From the NCBI GenBank assembly GCA_035512195.1, contig DATKEK010000333.1, forward strand, positions 1-16,375: DNA of 16,375 nucleotides, read 5' to 3'. The notes under the pieces are model-generated. The model did not search any database, was not told where the DNA came from, and saw only the letters and a list, made by a program, of their open reading frames with translations. This stretch comes from DATKEK01 sp035512195 (GTDB lineage Bacteria; Pseudomonadota; Gammaproteobacteria; Burkholderiales; Eutrophovitaceae). The position numbers were made by a program, and so were the translations under genes. Below, in pieces: positions 1 to 7,390 of this stretch (the first letter of the stretch is position 1; each line of letters starts with the position of its first letter).

Positions 1-1236
1 GAAGCGCAGGCGAGGGAAGTTGCCAAGGTCAAACGCTTCGAGAGCGGCGTGGTCAAGGATCCGATCACCATCTCGCAGGACATGACCGTGCGCGATGTCC
101 TCGGCCTGATCAGCCAGCACCGGATTTCGGGATTACCGGTGGTGGACAAATCCAGGGTAGTTGGCATCGTCACCAACCGAGACCTCCGTTTCGAGAGCAA
201 CCTGGACCAGCCCGCGCGCAACATCATGACGCCGAAGCAGCGCCTGGTAACCGTAAAGGAAGGCGCGAGCAACGAGGAAGCAATGCGCCTGATGCACGAA
301 CATCGGCTCGAGCGTGTGCTGGTGGTCGACGAGAACTTCGAACTCAAGGGCCTGATCACCGCAAAGGATATCCTCAAGTCTTCGGAGCACCCGAACGCGT
401 GCAAGGACCACCTCGGCCGCCTGCACGTCGGCGCTGCGGTAGGCGTCGGCGAAGGCACCGAGGAACGCGTCGCCCAGCTGGTGGAAGCAGGGGTGGACGT
501 AATCGTAGTGGACACAGCCCACGGCCATGCTCAGGGCGTGCTCGACCGCGTACGCTGGATCAAGCGCACCTATCCCGGAACGCAGGTCATCGGCGGCAAT
601 ATCGGCACGGCCGACGGCGCAAAGGCGCTGGTGGACCACGGCGCAGATGCGGTGAAGGTCGGTATCGGTCCAGGCTCGATCTGCACCACGCGGATCGTTG
701 CCGGGGTCGGCATTCCGCAGATAACCGCGATCGAGAACGTGGCAAATGCGCTGGCCAGCACCCAGGTGGCACTGATCGCAGACGGCGGCATCCGTTATTC
801 CGGCGACGTAGCCAAGGCCATCGCCGCGGGTGCAGACGTGATCATGATCGGCAGCCTGTTCGCCGGTACGGAGGAGGCGCCGGGGGAGATCGAACTGTTT
901 CAGGGCCGATCCTATAAAGCCTATCGCGGCATGGGTTCGCTTGGCGCCATGCAGCAGGGTGCGGCCGATCGTTACTTTCAGGACGCGGAAGAGGGTGCAG
1001 AGAAGCTGGTGCCGGAGGGCGTGGAAGGTCGCGTGCCGTACAAAGGCAGCGTAGTGGCGGTCGTTCACCAGTTGATGGGCGGATTGCGCTCGGCGATGGG
1101 CTATCTCGGCTGCGGCTCGATCAAGGAGGTGCGTGCGCGCGCCGAGTTTGTCGAGATCACCACGGCCGGCGTGCGCGAGTCGCATGTACACGACGTGCAG
1201 ATCATCAAGGAAGCGCCGAATTACCACGTTGAATAG
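1..1236 (+). CDS. guaB: IMP dehydrogenase, 5'-truncated by window edge
   Basis: Oxidises IMP to XMP with NAD+, the committed step of guanine nucleotide synthesis in the cytoplasm. The frame is open from base 1, so the gene begins upstream. By comparison with the E. coli enzyme (about 488 residues, catalytic Cys305) roughly 77 N-terminal residues are missing. The fragment contains the two CBS domains (starting near GVVKDPITI and ARNIMTPKQ, about 100 residues in total), then the rest of the TIM barrel. The active-site loop GPGSICTTR carries the catalytic Cys codon at 682-684. The phosphate-binding DGGIRYSGD and the MIGSLFAGTEE segment follow at about 781-870, and the flap with YRGMGSLGAM at about 922-951. 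It is followed after 86 bases by guaA, the usual guaBA operon. No terminator is visible between them. Confidence 0.97.
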   Translation, partial: EAQAREVAKVKRFESGVVKDPITISQDMTVRDVLGLISQHRISGLPVVDKSRVVGIVTNRDLRFESNLDQPARNIMTPKQRLVTVKEGASNEEAMRLMHEHRLERVLVVDENFELKGLITAKDILKSSEHPNACKDHLGRLHVGAAVGVGEGTEERVAQLVEAGVDVIVVDTAHGHAQGVLDRVRWIKRTYPGTQVIGGNIGTADGAKALVDHGADAVKVGIGPGSICTTRIVAGVGIPQITAIENVANALASTQVALIADGGIRYSGDVAKAIAAGADVIMIGSLFAGTEEAPGEIELFQGRSYKAYRGMGSLGAMQQGAADRYFQDAEEGAEKLVPEGVEGRVPYKGSVVAVVHQLMGGLRSAMGYLGCGSIKEVRARAEFVEITTAGVRESHVHDVQIIKEAPNYHVE

Positions 1237-1322
1237 GGCCGGAAGCTGCGCGCAGGCCGCAGTGGGGCAAGCGCGCTCGCTGCGACTTCCCGCCAATCTC
1301 CAGCGACACCTGCGTCCCGCAC

Positions 1323-2888
1323 ATGCCGCATAACAAGATCCTGATCGTCGACTTCGGCTCCCAGTACACCCAGCTGATTGCGCGCCGCGTGCGCGAACTG
1401 GGCGCGTACTGCGAACTTCATCCTTACGATGTGTCCGCGCAGTTCATTCTCGATTTCGATCCGAAGGGTGTGATTCTTTCCGGCGGTCCGGCTTCGGTCG
1501 TTGCCGGCGACACCCCACGCGCCCCGGAGGCGGTGTTCGCGTTGGGAGTCCCGGTGCTCGGCATCTGCTACGGGATGCAGGCAATGGCGGCCCAGCTCGG
1601 TGGCGGTGTCGAAGCCTCGACAACGCGGGAATTCGGCTACGCCGAGGTGCGCGCGCGTGGACATTCGAAGCTCCTGGAAGGCATCGAAGACCGGCGCAAT
1701 GCCGAGGGCCATGGCTTGCTCGACGTGTGGATGAGCCACGGCGACAAGGTCACCCGCCTTCCGGCCGGGTTCAAGGTGATCGCATCGAATGCCGCCACGG
1801 CAATTGCCGGCATGGCAGACGAGGCGCGGGGATTCTACGGCCTGCAGTTTCACCCCGAAGTCACCCATACGCTGCAGGGCAAGGCGATCCTCGAGCAGTT
1901 CGTGCGGCGCGTCTGCGGGCTGGAGCCCGACTGGACCATGCCGGGCTTTGTCGACGAGGCGGTCGGACGCATCCGCTCCGAGGTCGGGTCGGATGAGGTC
2001 ATCCTGGGCTTGTCCGGGGGGGTGGATTCTTCGGTGGCCGCAGCGCTAATCCATCGTGCGATCGGCGCACAACTGACCTGCGTGTTCGTCGACACCGGGC
2101 TGCTGCGGCTGCGTGAGGCGGAGCAGGTGATGAAAACCTTCGGCGACAATCTCGGGCTCCGCGTGATTCATGTGGACGCGTCCGATCGCTTCATGTCCGC
2201 ACTGCAAGGCGTAGACGACCCCGAGCAGAAGCGGCGCATCATCGGCCGCGAGTTCGTGGAAGTGTTTCAGTCCGAGGCAAGCAAACTGCCCGCGGCGAAA
2301 TGGCTGGCGCAGGGCACCATCTATCCGGATGTCATCGAATCGGCCGGCGGAAAGACCAAGAAGGCGGCGAGCATCAAGTCGCATCACAATGTGGGTGGCC
2401 TGCCGGAAACGCTGCAGCTGAAATTGCTTGAGCCGCTGCGCGAGTTGTTCAAGGACGAGGTGCGCGAACTCGGCGTTGCGCTGGGACTGCCGCCGGAGAT
2501 GGTATTGCGCCATCCGTTTCCCGGCCCTGGGCTTGGCGTGCGCATCCTTGGTGAAGTGAAGCGCGAGTATGCGGACCTGCTGCGCGAAGCGGATGCGATT
2601 TTCATCGAGGAGTTGCGCGCCGCCGGCTGGTACGACAGGACCGCGCAGGCTTTTGCGGTGTTCCTGCCAGTGCGCTCGGTCGGCGTGATGGGCGATGGCA
2701 GGACCTACGAGTTCGTGGTGGCGCTGCGTGCGGTGCAGACCCAGGACTTCATGACCGCTCACTGGGCGGAGCTGCCGCACACGCTGCTGTCGAGGGTGGC
2801 GAGCCGGATCATCAATGAGGTGCGCGGCATAAACCGCGTGGTCTATGACATCTCGAGCAAGCCGCCTGCGACCATCGAGTGGGAGTAA
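1323..2888 (+). CDS. guaA: GMP synthetase (glutamine-hydrolysing)
   Basis: Converts XMP to GMP using ATP and glutamine, the step after IMP dehydrogenase. The 521 residues match the usual length (E. coli 525). The N-terminal class I glutamine amidotransferase domain (about 1-200) shows the nucleophile Cys82 in GICYGMQ and the His177/Glu179 pair in QFHPEVTH. The ATP pyrophosphatase domain has the P-loop SGGVDSS at 231-237. The C-terminal dimerisation domain ends in the typical KPPATIEWE. The ATG at 1323 fits because the protein opens with the conserved KILIVDFGSQYTQLIARR strand and helix. No good ribosome binding site is seen just upstream, so coupling to guaB translation is weak at best. The stop TAA is followed directly by an unusually AT-rich spacer. 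Confidence 0.98.
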   Translation: MPHNKILIVDFGSQYTQLIARRVRELGAYCELHPYDVSAQFILDFDPKGVILSGGPASVVAGDTPRAPEAVFALGVPVLGICYGMQAMAAQLGGGVEASTTREFGYAEVRARGHSKLLEGIEDRRNAEGHGLLDVWMSHGDKVTRLPAGFKVIASNAATAIAGMADEARGFYGLQFHPEVTHTLQGKAILEQFVRRVCGLEPDWTMPGFVDEAVGRIRSEVGSDEVILGLSGGVDSSVAAALIHRAIGAQLTCVFVDTGLLRLREAEQVMKTFGDNLGLRVIHVDASDRFMSALQGVDDPEQKRRIIGREFVEVFQSEASKLPAAKWLAQGTIYPDVIESAGGKTKKAASIKSHHNVGGLPETLQLKLLEPLRELFKDEVRELGVALGLPPEMVLRHPFPGPGLGVRILGEVKREYADLLREADAIFIEELRAAGWYDRTAQAFAVFLPVRSVGVMGDGRTYEFVVALRAVQTQDFMTAHWAELPHTLLSRVASRIINEVRGINRVVYDISSKPPATIEWE

Positions 2889-2936
2889 TTAACTTAATGT
2901 TGTTTATTATATATACAATTTAACTATCTGAATAAA
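2889..2936 (+). promoter_or_regulatory. AT-rich leader with candidate sigma-70 promoter for tadA
   Basis: This 48-base gap between guaA and tadA has only 7 G/C bases (about 15%), while both flanking genes are well above 60% G+C. A possible promoter is TTAACT (2889-2894), 17 bases, TATACA (2912-2917), each hexamer matching 4 of 6 consensus positions. TTAACT recurs at 2920-2925, 31 bases from the first copy. A perfect 7-base inverted repeat CAATTTA (2916-2922) / TAAATTG (2933-2939) encloses 10 bases, and its right arm includes the likely TTG start codon of tadA. No Shine-Dalgarno sequence is visible. The promoter reading is inference; the base composition and repeats are directly seen. Confidence 0.45.
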
Positions 2937-3392
2937 TTGGCTGAAGATCAGTATTTCATGCGCGAAGCACTGCACCTCGCAGGCCAGGCAGCCGCGGGCA
3001 GTGAAGTTCCGGTTGGGGCAGTGGTGGTGGCCGAGGGCGAGATCATCGGCAGGGGATTCAACGCACCGATTTCCACCCGCGATCCAACCGCGCACGCCGA
3101 GATTCGTGCCCTGCGCGAGGCTGCAACGGCGGTCGGAAACTACCGCCTCAGTGGTGCGACCCTGTACGTTACTCTCGAGCCCTGTGTGATGTGCGCCGGC
3201 GCCATGATCCACGCGAGGCTGTCGCGAGTGGTGTTCGGCGCCCCAGACCCGAAAACGGGCGCCTGCGGTAGCGTGGTGGACATCTTTGCGGAGGAACGGC
3301 TGAACCATCACGCCGAAGTGGAAGGCGGTGTGCTGGCCGATGAATGCGGCGCGCTGCTGCGGTCGTTCTTCCAGTCGCGCAGGGAAAAATGA
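2937..3392 (+). CDS. tadA: tRNA(Arg) adenosine-34 deaminase
   Basis: Deaminates the wobble adenosine of tRNA-Arg(ACG) to inosine. The 151 residues form a single cytidine-deaminase-fold domain. Zinc ligands and catalytic residues are visible: His53 and Glu55 in TAHAEI, Cys83 and Cys86 in PCVMCAGAM. The whole stretch ATLYVTLEPCVMCAGAMIH is diagnostic for TadA. The start is uncertain. A TTG at 2937 gives an N-terminus DQYFMREAL that aligns with HEYWMRHAL of E. coli TadA and is preferred here. The first ATG, at 2958, would drop seven residues and begin at the conserved Met. Neither has a clear ribosome binding site. The 3' end overlaps the next gene by ATGA (3389-3392), which points to translational coupling. 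Confidence 0.95.
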   Translation: MAEDQYFMREALHLAGQAAAGSEVPVGAVVVAEGEIIGRGFNAPISTRDPTAHAEIRALREAATAVGNYRLSGATLYVTLEPCVMCAGAMIHARLSRVVFGAPDPKTGACGSVVDIFAEERLNHHAEVEGGVLADECGALLRSFFQSRREK

Positions 3393-3886
3393 AGGTCATC
3401 CGGATCGATATCGCCAGCCAGACGCTCGAGGTGCTTGAGGGGCGGAATCGCCTCCAACGCTACGTGGTCTCGACCTCGGGTAAGGGCGTCGGCGAGCGGC
3501 GCAACAGCTTCTGCACACCACGCGGCCGCCATGTGATCCGGGCCAGGATTGGAGCTGGGGCGCCGCTGAACACGGTGTTCGTGAAGCGGCGGCCGACCGG
3601 GGAGATCTACTCTGCCGAACTTGCGGCGCGCCACCCCGGGCGGGACTGGATCCTGACACGGATACTGTGGCTGTCCGGCTGCGAGGTTGGGTTCAATCGG
3701 CTGGGCGACGTCGACACCATGCGCCGTTACATCTACATCCACGGCAGTCCGGACGAAGTGGCCATGGGTACTCCGGGCTCGATCGGATGCATCCGCATGC
3801 GCAATACCGACATGCTGGAACTGTTCGAGCTGGTTTCCGCAGGAACCGAAGTGCAGATCGTCGCGGCGGATGCTGCGGCCGGCTGA
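3389..3886 (+). CDS. YkuD-domain L,D-transpeptidase-like protein without signal peptide
   Basis: A 165-residue protein that is almost entirely one YkuD (L,D-transpeptidase catalytic) domain. The signature is complete: His118 in YIHGS, then SIGCIRM with the catalytic Cys134 and the following Arg136. Family members cross-link or cleave peptidoglycan stem peptides at meso-DAP. Most are secreted, but this one starts directly at the first domain strand (MKVIRIDIASQTLEVLEG) with no signal peptide. Leaderless YkuD proteins such as ElsL of Acinetobacter and LdcV of Vibrio are cytoplasmic L,D-carboxypeptidases of cell-wall recycling, so that role is inferred here. The start is chosen because it overlaps tadA as ATGA and has AGGGA at 3381-3385. 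An in-frame ATG at 3344 would add MRRAAAVVLPVAQGK, too short for a normal signal peptide and lacking a ribosome binding site. Confidence 0.85.
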   Translation: MKVIRIDIASQTLEVLEGRNRLQRYVVSTSGKGVGERRNSFCTPRGRHVIRARIGAGAPLNTVFVKRRPTGEIYSAELAARHPGRDWILTRILWLSGCEVGFNRLGDVDTMRRYIYIHGSPDEVAMGTPGSIGCIRMRNTDMLELFELVSAGTEVQIVAADAAAG

Positions 3887-3910
3887 ACGCATGAAACAAC
3901 ACGCAACCAG

Positions 3911-3916
3911 GGGAGG
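3911..3916 (+). promoter_or_regulatory. ribosome binding site deciding the GTG start of the fabG-like gene
   Basis: GGGAGG lies 9 bases before the GTG at 3926 and is the best Shine-Dalgarno match in this part of the window. It supports the GTG start. The nearby ATG at 3891 is in another frame. Confidence 0.8.
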
Positions 3917-3925
3917 CAAACGCAG

Positions 3926-4666
3926 GTGAGGTTGAAAAACAAAGTGGCCATCATCACCGGTTCTGCGCGGGGGATAGGGCAGGCAACGGCACTGAAGTTT
4001 GCGGCGGAGGGCGCGCGCGTTGTGGTATGCGACATCGATGCCGCGGGGGTCGAAGCAGTGGTGGAAGAGATACGCCACAGCGGCGGCGAAGCCATCGGCT
4101 TCGAGGTCGACGTGACCGACCGCGCGAGCATCGATCGCATGGTTCAGGGCGTAATGGAGCGGCACGGCCGGATCGATACGCTGGTCAACAACGCCGGCAT
4201 CGTCGCCGATGCCCAGCTCAAGAAAATGAGCGACGCGCAGTTCGATCGGGTGATCGACATCAACCTGAAGGGAACCTATAACTGCGCGCGCGCGGTTGTC
4301 GACATCATGATCGGGCAGAAATCCGGCGTGATTCTGAACGCCTCGTCGGTGGTGGGTCTCTACGGCAACTTCGGCCAGACCAACTATGCCGCCAGCAAAT
4401 TCGGTGTCATCGGCATGGTGAAAACCTGGGCACGCGAACTCGGGCGGTCGGGGATTCGCGCGATCGCGGTGTGCCCCGGCTTCGTGGAAACGCCGATTCT
4501 TGGATCGGTGCCGGACAAAGTGCTGAAAGCGATGACCGAGCGGGTGCCGCTCGGGCGGCTGGCGAAGCCCGAGGAGATTGCCAACACCTACGCGTTTCTC
4601 GCTTCGGACGAGGCCAGCTACATAAATGGCGCGGTCATCGAAGTCAGTGGCGGGGCGTCGATCTGA
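3926..4666 (+). CDS. fabG: FabG-type short-chain dehydrogenase/reductase
   Basis: A classical SDR of 246 residues. The nucleotide-binding motif TGSARGIG is at 11-18, NNAG at 88-91, and the catalytic tetrad is Asn113, Ser141 (NASSVVG), Tyr154 and Lys158 (YAASK). The C-terminal EVSGGASI is typical of beta-ketoacyl-ACP reductases (FabG), which use NADPH to reduce 3-ketoacyl-ACP. It is not beside other fatty-acid synthesis genes, so it may be a second FabG paralogue or act on another 3-keto or alcohol substrate; the exact substrate cannot be read from the sequence. It starts with GTG behind a strong ribosome binding site. It follows the YkuD gene by 39 bases and could share its transcript. Its stop is only 4 bases from the stop of the convergent pseudogene. 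Confidence 0.85.
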   Translation: MRLKNKVAIITGSARGIGQATALKFAAEGARVVVCDIDAAGVEAVVEEIRHSGGEAIGFEVDVTDRASIDRMVQGVMERHGRIDTLVNNAGIVADAQLKKMSDAQFDRVIDINLKGTYNCARAVVDIMIGQKSGVILNASSVVGLYGNFGQTNYAASKFGVIGMVKTWARELGRSGIRAIAVCPGFVETPILGSVPDKVLKAMTERVPLGRLAKPEEIANTYAFLASDEASYINGAVIEVSGGASI

Positions 4667-4862
4667 GCCGTCAACGTTCGGACTGGTAGTCGAGTACGTT
4701 AATGGACACCCGGCCCACCCAGTTCGTCAACGCAACCAGGTCGGCCAGTTCCTCGCCCTGCAGCAGCTTGACGTGGGTGGCATCGGCAACCGCCTGACCG
4801 AAAGTCGGATCGACGGCTTGCCAGTTCCCGTCGATCAGGCTTTCGGCCCAGCTGTGGTAGAG

Positions 4863-4934
4863 AAAACCCTCTGCTGCTCCGAGTACACTAGGCCATTCGC
4901 AACACGGGTCGGAATATCCAGCGCCCGCGCCGCG
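4863..4934 (-). other. pair of single-base frameshifts between catalytic Cys and His
   Basis: The first shift lies near 4929-4934: one extra T would turn the bases after YLYTA into codons for LARALDIPTRV. The second lies in 4863-4872, at the run GGGTTTT, after which the frame gives GFLYHSWAESL. Each moves the codon phase by one base in the same direction. Without repair the upstream frame ends at a TAG at 4888-4890. Confidence 0.75.
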
Positions 4935-5493
4935 CGGTATACAGGTAGGCGTGCCCCTGGCATTCCGCGCGACGCGTGCGCAGCACGTCGAGCGCGGAGA
5001 ACGCATCGCTCGGATGCTTGCGGATATTCGCTTCCAGCCAGTCGAGTATGCGCTGGACGCGATCGCGGGGCGGCAGCGCGGTGTCGCCGATCTTTCTTGC
5101 GAGTGCCTGAATCTGCGGATGACCATACGGAACCGTCAGCGACGAAACCATATAGGCCCTGATATCGCCTGCTGCGGGCTGTGTCAGCCCTGCCTGCAGC
5201 GAACAACGCCAGCCATCGGCATCCGGTTCGCATCGTTGACCGGGGCCTGAAACCGGTTCCGCGTCCACGCCCTGCAGAAGAATTTCCAGCTGCGACACGC
5301 TGCGCGGAGCGGATATCGGGTGATCCGGACGCACCAGGCTGAAATCGAGCATGACGTCCTGCTTGTTCAGGCTGGCCGCGGCGAGATAGCGCTTCGCGGC
5401 CTTTTCCTCCTCCAGCGCCGCGATCATGACGCCATTCAGTGCCAGCTCGAACAGCGGGCGCGCCTGCCGATCGATCCAGCTGGTGGTTTCCTG

Positions 5494-5496
5494 TCA
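5494..5496 (-). other. in-frame TGA nonsense codon in transglutaminase-like gene
   Basis: On the - strand the frame reads ITRLQ-TGA-QETTSWIDRQ and continues without another stop for about 200 codons. A single change GGA to TGA (Gly) or TGG to TGA (Trp) would explain it. The base after the stop is C, a leaky context, but readthrough would still meet the frameshifts further on. Confidence 0.8.
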
Positions 5497-6158
5497 CTGC
5501 AGGCGGGTAATGATCTTGTACGCCTCGCCTTCGAACAGCTCGCTGGTCTGGTAGCCGACGATGCGTTGTTCGACCTCCGATATCTGCTGGGTCTCGGTAC
5601 TGAATACCTTGAAGCGGTAGGCTCGTCCGACCTCGAGCCCGCGTGTCGTCGGGTACAGCAGTATTGCGCTGGTCGGCAGTACCGCATCATCGACCGTGTA
5701 TCTGTGCTCCCTGACGGCTTCGGCGTTGGTGATCCGTACGCGCAATTCTCCGGAGAGGCGCTCGCCTTCCAGGTACAGGTCGCTGCCGTCGATATGGTGA
5801 TTGGCCTCGAAGCGCTTCAGTGCAAGGTCCGGTCCCACCACGTCGATGGAACGCAGGCGGAACCGTTTTTCGATGCCGAGAAACTGCAGCAACAGGGATG
5901 CCTCCGAACGGATCTCGAAATCGCCGTCCGGCAGGGCTGACAGCCGGGTATGCGCAAAACCGATCTTGGCGCCGTTGAACACGATGCCGGTCCAGTGCTC
6001 GGTATGCGGGAGTTCCACGAGCGCATAGCGGTCCACCGCGGCGGGTGCTGCGGCCGGCTTGAAATAACGGCCGGCGCAGCCAGATACCGCGATCGCCAGT
6101 GCGCCAAGCAGCAGCAGTTTGAACAGGGTGACGGCCGGTTTCATGGTCGTGATGGAAA

Positions 6159-6164
6159 TATAAT
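6159..6164 (+). promoter_or_regulatory. -10 box (TATAAT) for the GNAT gene
   Basis: A perfect TATAAT ends 6 bases before the ATG at 6171, so the expected transcription start falls on or beside the start codon. No good -35 hexamer is seen at 16-18 bases upstream. Read on the other strand, the same AT block gives TATATT about 12 bases before the ATG of the transglutaminase pseudogene, so the 26-base gap may hold two back-to-back -10 elements. Confidence 0.5.
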
Positions 6165-6170
6165 CCGCCT

Positions 6171-6605
6171 ATGCGTTCGACCCCAAAGTTTACGGTGCGG
6201 CAAGCCGACTGGAATCGCGATAGTCCAGCCCTGAAGCGTGTGCGCGAGACAGTATTCATTGCAGAACAGCGGGTGCCCGCAGCACTGGAGTGGGACGATT
6301 TCGACAGTGCATCCCAACATGCACTGGCGGAGGCCAATGGCAGCCCGATCGGCACCGGCCGCCTGCTCCCGGATGGACACATCGGGCGCCTGGCCGTTCT
6401 TGCCGAGTGGCGCGGCCGCGGTGTCGGCACTGCATTGTTCGAGCTGCTGCTGTTGATCGCGAGGCAGCGAGGACACAGGCGCATCCAACTGAACGCACAG
6501 ACGCGGGCCCTCGAGTTTTATGCGCGTTTCGGTTTCCGGGCGGAAGGCCTGGAGTTCGACGATGCCGGCATCCCGCACCGGCGCATGACGCTGGAACTCG
6601 GCTAA
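6171..6605 (+). CDS. GNAT-family N-acetyltransferase (YjcF/ElaA-like)
   Basis: A 144-residue single-domain acetyltransferase that would move an acetyl group from acetyl-CoA to an unknown amine. The acetyl-CoA pyrophosphate loop is RGRGVGTALFE (81-91). The segment VRETVFIAEQRVPAALEWDDFD (24-45) and the C-terminal LNAQTRALEFYARFGFRAEG with GIPHRRM are hallmarks of the YjcF/ElaA branch. The substrate is not known. The ATG at 6171 has no room for a ribosome binding site if transcription starts from the TATAAT box at 6159-6164. The gene is divergent from the transglutaminase pseudogene and its stop codon overlaps the stop of the convergent NRDE gene by 4 bases. Confidence 0.88.
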   Translation: MRSTPKFTVRQADWNRDSPALKRVRETVFIAEQRVPAALEWDDFDSASQHALAEANGSPIGTGRLLPDGHIGRLAVLAEWRGRGVGTALFELLLLIARQRGHRRIQLNAQTRALEFYARFGFRAEGLEFDDAGIPHRRMTLELG

Positions 6606-7390
6606 CGCAATCCTGCGGGCAGCGCGGCCGCAGCGAACTCGAAGCGCCGTGTGTCCGTCAGTGAGCCACCCTCGGCAAAGCTGCGTTCCTCGAACAGGGT
6701 AGAACCATCGTCGCGGAACACCAGGACAGTCGAGGCGCGCGTGCCGTAGCCCGGCGCGACGATGAACGGCGCAGACAGCACGCGTTCCCATTCGAGGCTG
6801 ATACCGGTCGTGGGCAGGGCATGATCTGGGGCGCACTGCTTTTCCGCAAGCAGTTCGAACAGGCCGGAAACCAGCGATCGTTCCTCTGACTGCAGCAGCG
6901 TCCCGAACCACTGCATTGCCTGTGCGACCTTTGGCCATGGTGTATCCAGCAGGTGGTTGCTTAGGCCGTAGAGACCCTGCGGCACGATTCTGGTCACCGG
7001 ATCGCAGCGATTGCTCATGTAAACCACCTGCCTGGAATCTCCGAGCAGCAGGTTGAACGGTGGAAACGATTGCGACTCGGCTTCTACGGTGGCAGCGTAA
7101 TCGCGCGGACCGATGTTTCCGGTGACATACGCCGCCACCAGTTCGCCACGTGAACGTCCGCCTGCGGCGGCAGCCGGATCGCGGTAATTGGTTACCGCCG
7201 CCCAGCGGCCATCGGCCGCGGACGCAAGCCAGGTGCCGCCCTTTTCCAGATCGTGCCCGCCGAGCACGTCCGGGTAATCCTGCCAAAAGGCGGCGGATGC
7301 AGTAGGCCGCGTGTAGAACTCATCGCGGTTGGCCGCGACGATCAGCGGCAAATGCGGGTTGACCTGGTGCGCAAATAAAATCAGGCACAT
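6602..7390 (-). CDS. NRDE/TANGO2-family protein
   Basis: A 262-residue protein with the family signature at the N-terminus: Met1-Cys2 followed by AANRDEFYTRPT (Asn21-Arg22-Asp23-Glu24). The conserved Cys2 would be exposed after Met removal and resembles an N-terminal nucleophile, though no enzyme activity is proved for the family. TANGO2 homologues (HRG-9 in worms, bacterial HtpA) have been linked to haem trafficking. Other conserved pieces are GGTWLA, NYRDP, GLSNHLLDTPWPKV and the GTRASTVL segment near the C-terminus. The length is normal. The start codon overlaps the last 10 bases of the DUF4936 gene upstream, making it the last gene of the ygfZ unit. Confidence 0.9.
   Translation of the reverse strand: MCLILFAHQVNPHLPLIVAANRDEFYTRPTASAAFWQDYPDVLGGHDLEKGGTWLASAADGRWAAVTNYRDPAAAAGGRSRGELVAAYVTGNIGPRDYAATVEAESQSFPPFNLLLGDSRQVVYMSNRCDPVTRIVPQGLYGLSNHLLDTPWPKVAQAMQWFGTLLQSEERSLVSGLFELLAEKQCAPDHALPTTGISLEWERVLSAPFIVAPGYGTRASTVLVFRDDGSTLFEERSFAEGGSLTDTRRFEFAAAALPAGLR

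Larger units (their letters stand above)
4671..6144 (-). pseudogene. Lipoprotein with transglutaminase-like domain, broken by one stop and two frameshifts
   Basis: Reading down from ATG 6144, the protein has a lipoprotein signal peptide with lipobox VSGC (Cys23), a long N-terminal beta-rich domain, and a C-terminal transglutaminase-like domain. It would have about 491 residues if repaired. The catalytic triad is all present but in different frames: Cys codon 4960-4962 (RRAECQGHAY), His 4854-4856 (LYHSWAESL) and Asp 4809-4811 (AVDPTFG). Three lesions are seen: an in-frame TGA at 5494-5496, a one-base loss near 4931 that should restore YTALARALDIPT, and a second shift near 4863-4872. The coding frame moves through all three - strand frames, in the direction expected of two single-base deletions. 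Only the first 216 residues could be made intact, ending before the catalytic domain. Natural decay or local sequencing error are both possible. The function of the intact family is unknown; periplasmic peptide cross-linking or cleavage is an inference. Confidence 0.85.

Noticed and set aside
133..1296. 387-codon open frame on the - strand opposite guaB
   Set aside because: It lies wholly against the conserved guaB frame, has no recognisable domain, and is typical of antisense frames in high-GC genes.
3344..3388. Upstream ATG giving the YkuD protein a short hydrophobic N-terminus
   Set aside because: Only 15 residues, no ribosome binding site, and wholly inside tadA; the start at 3389 has both AGGGA and ATGA coupling.
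5494..5496. TGA as a selenocysteine codon
   Set aside because: No family reason for a selenocysteine here, no selenocysteine hairpin noticed just downstream, and the gene also has two frameshifts.
6141..7286. 381-codon open frame on the - strand across the GNAT and NRDE genes
   Set aside because: It runs out of frame through both conserved genes and has no family signature.
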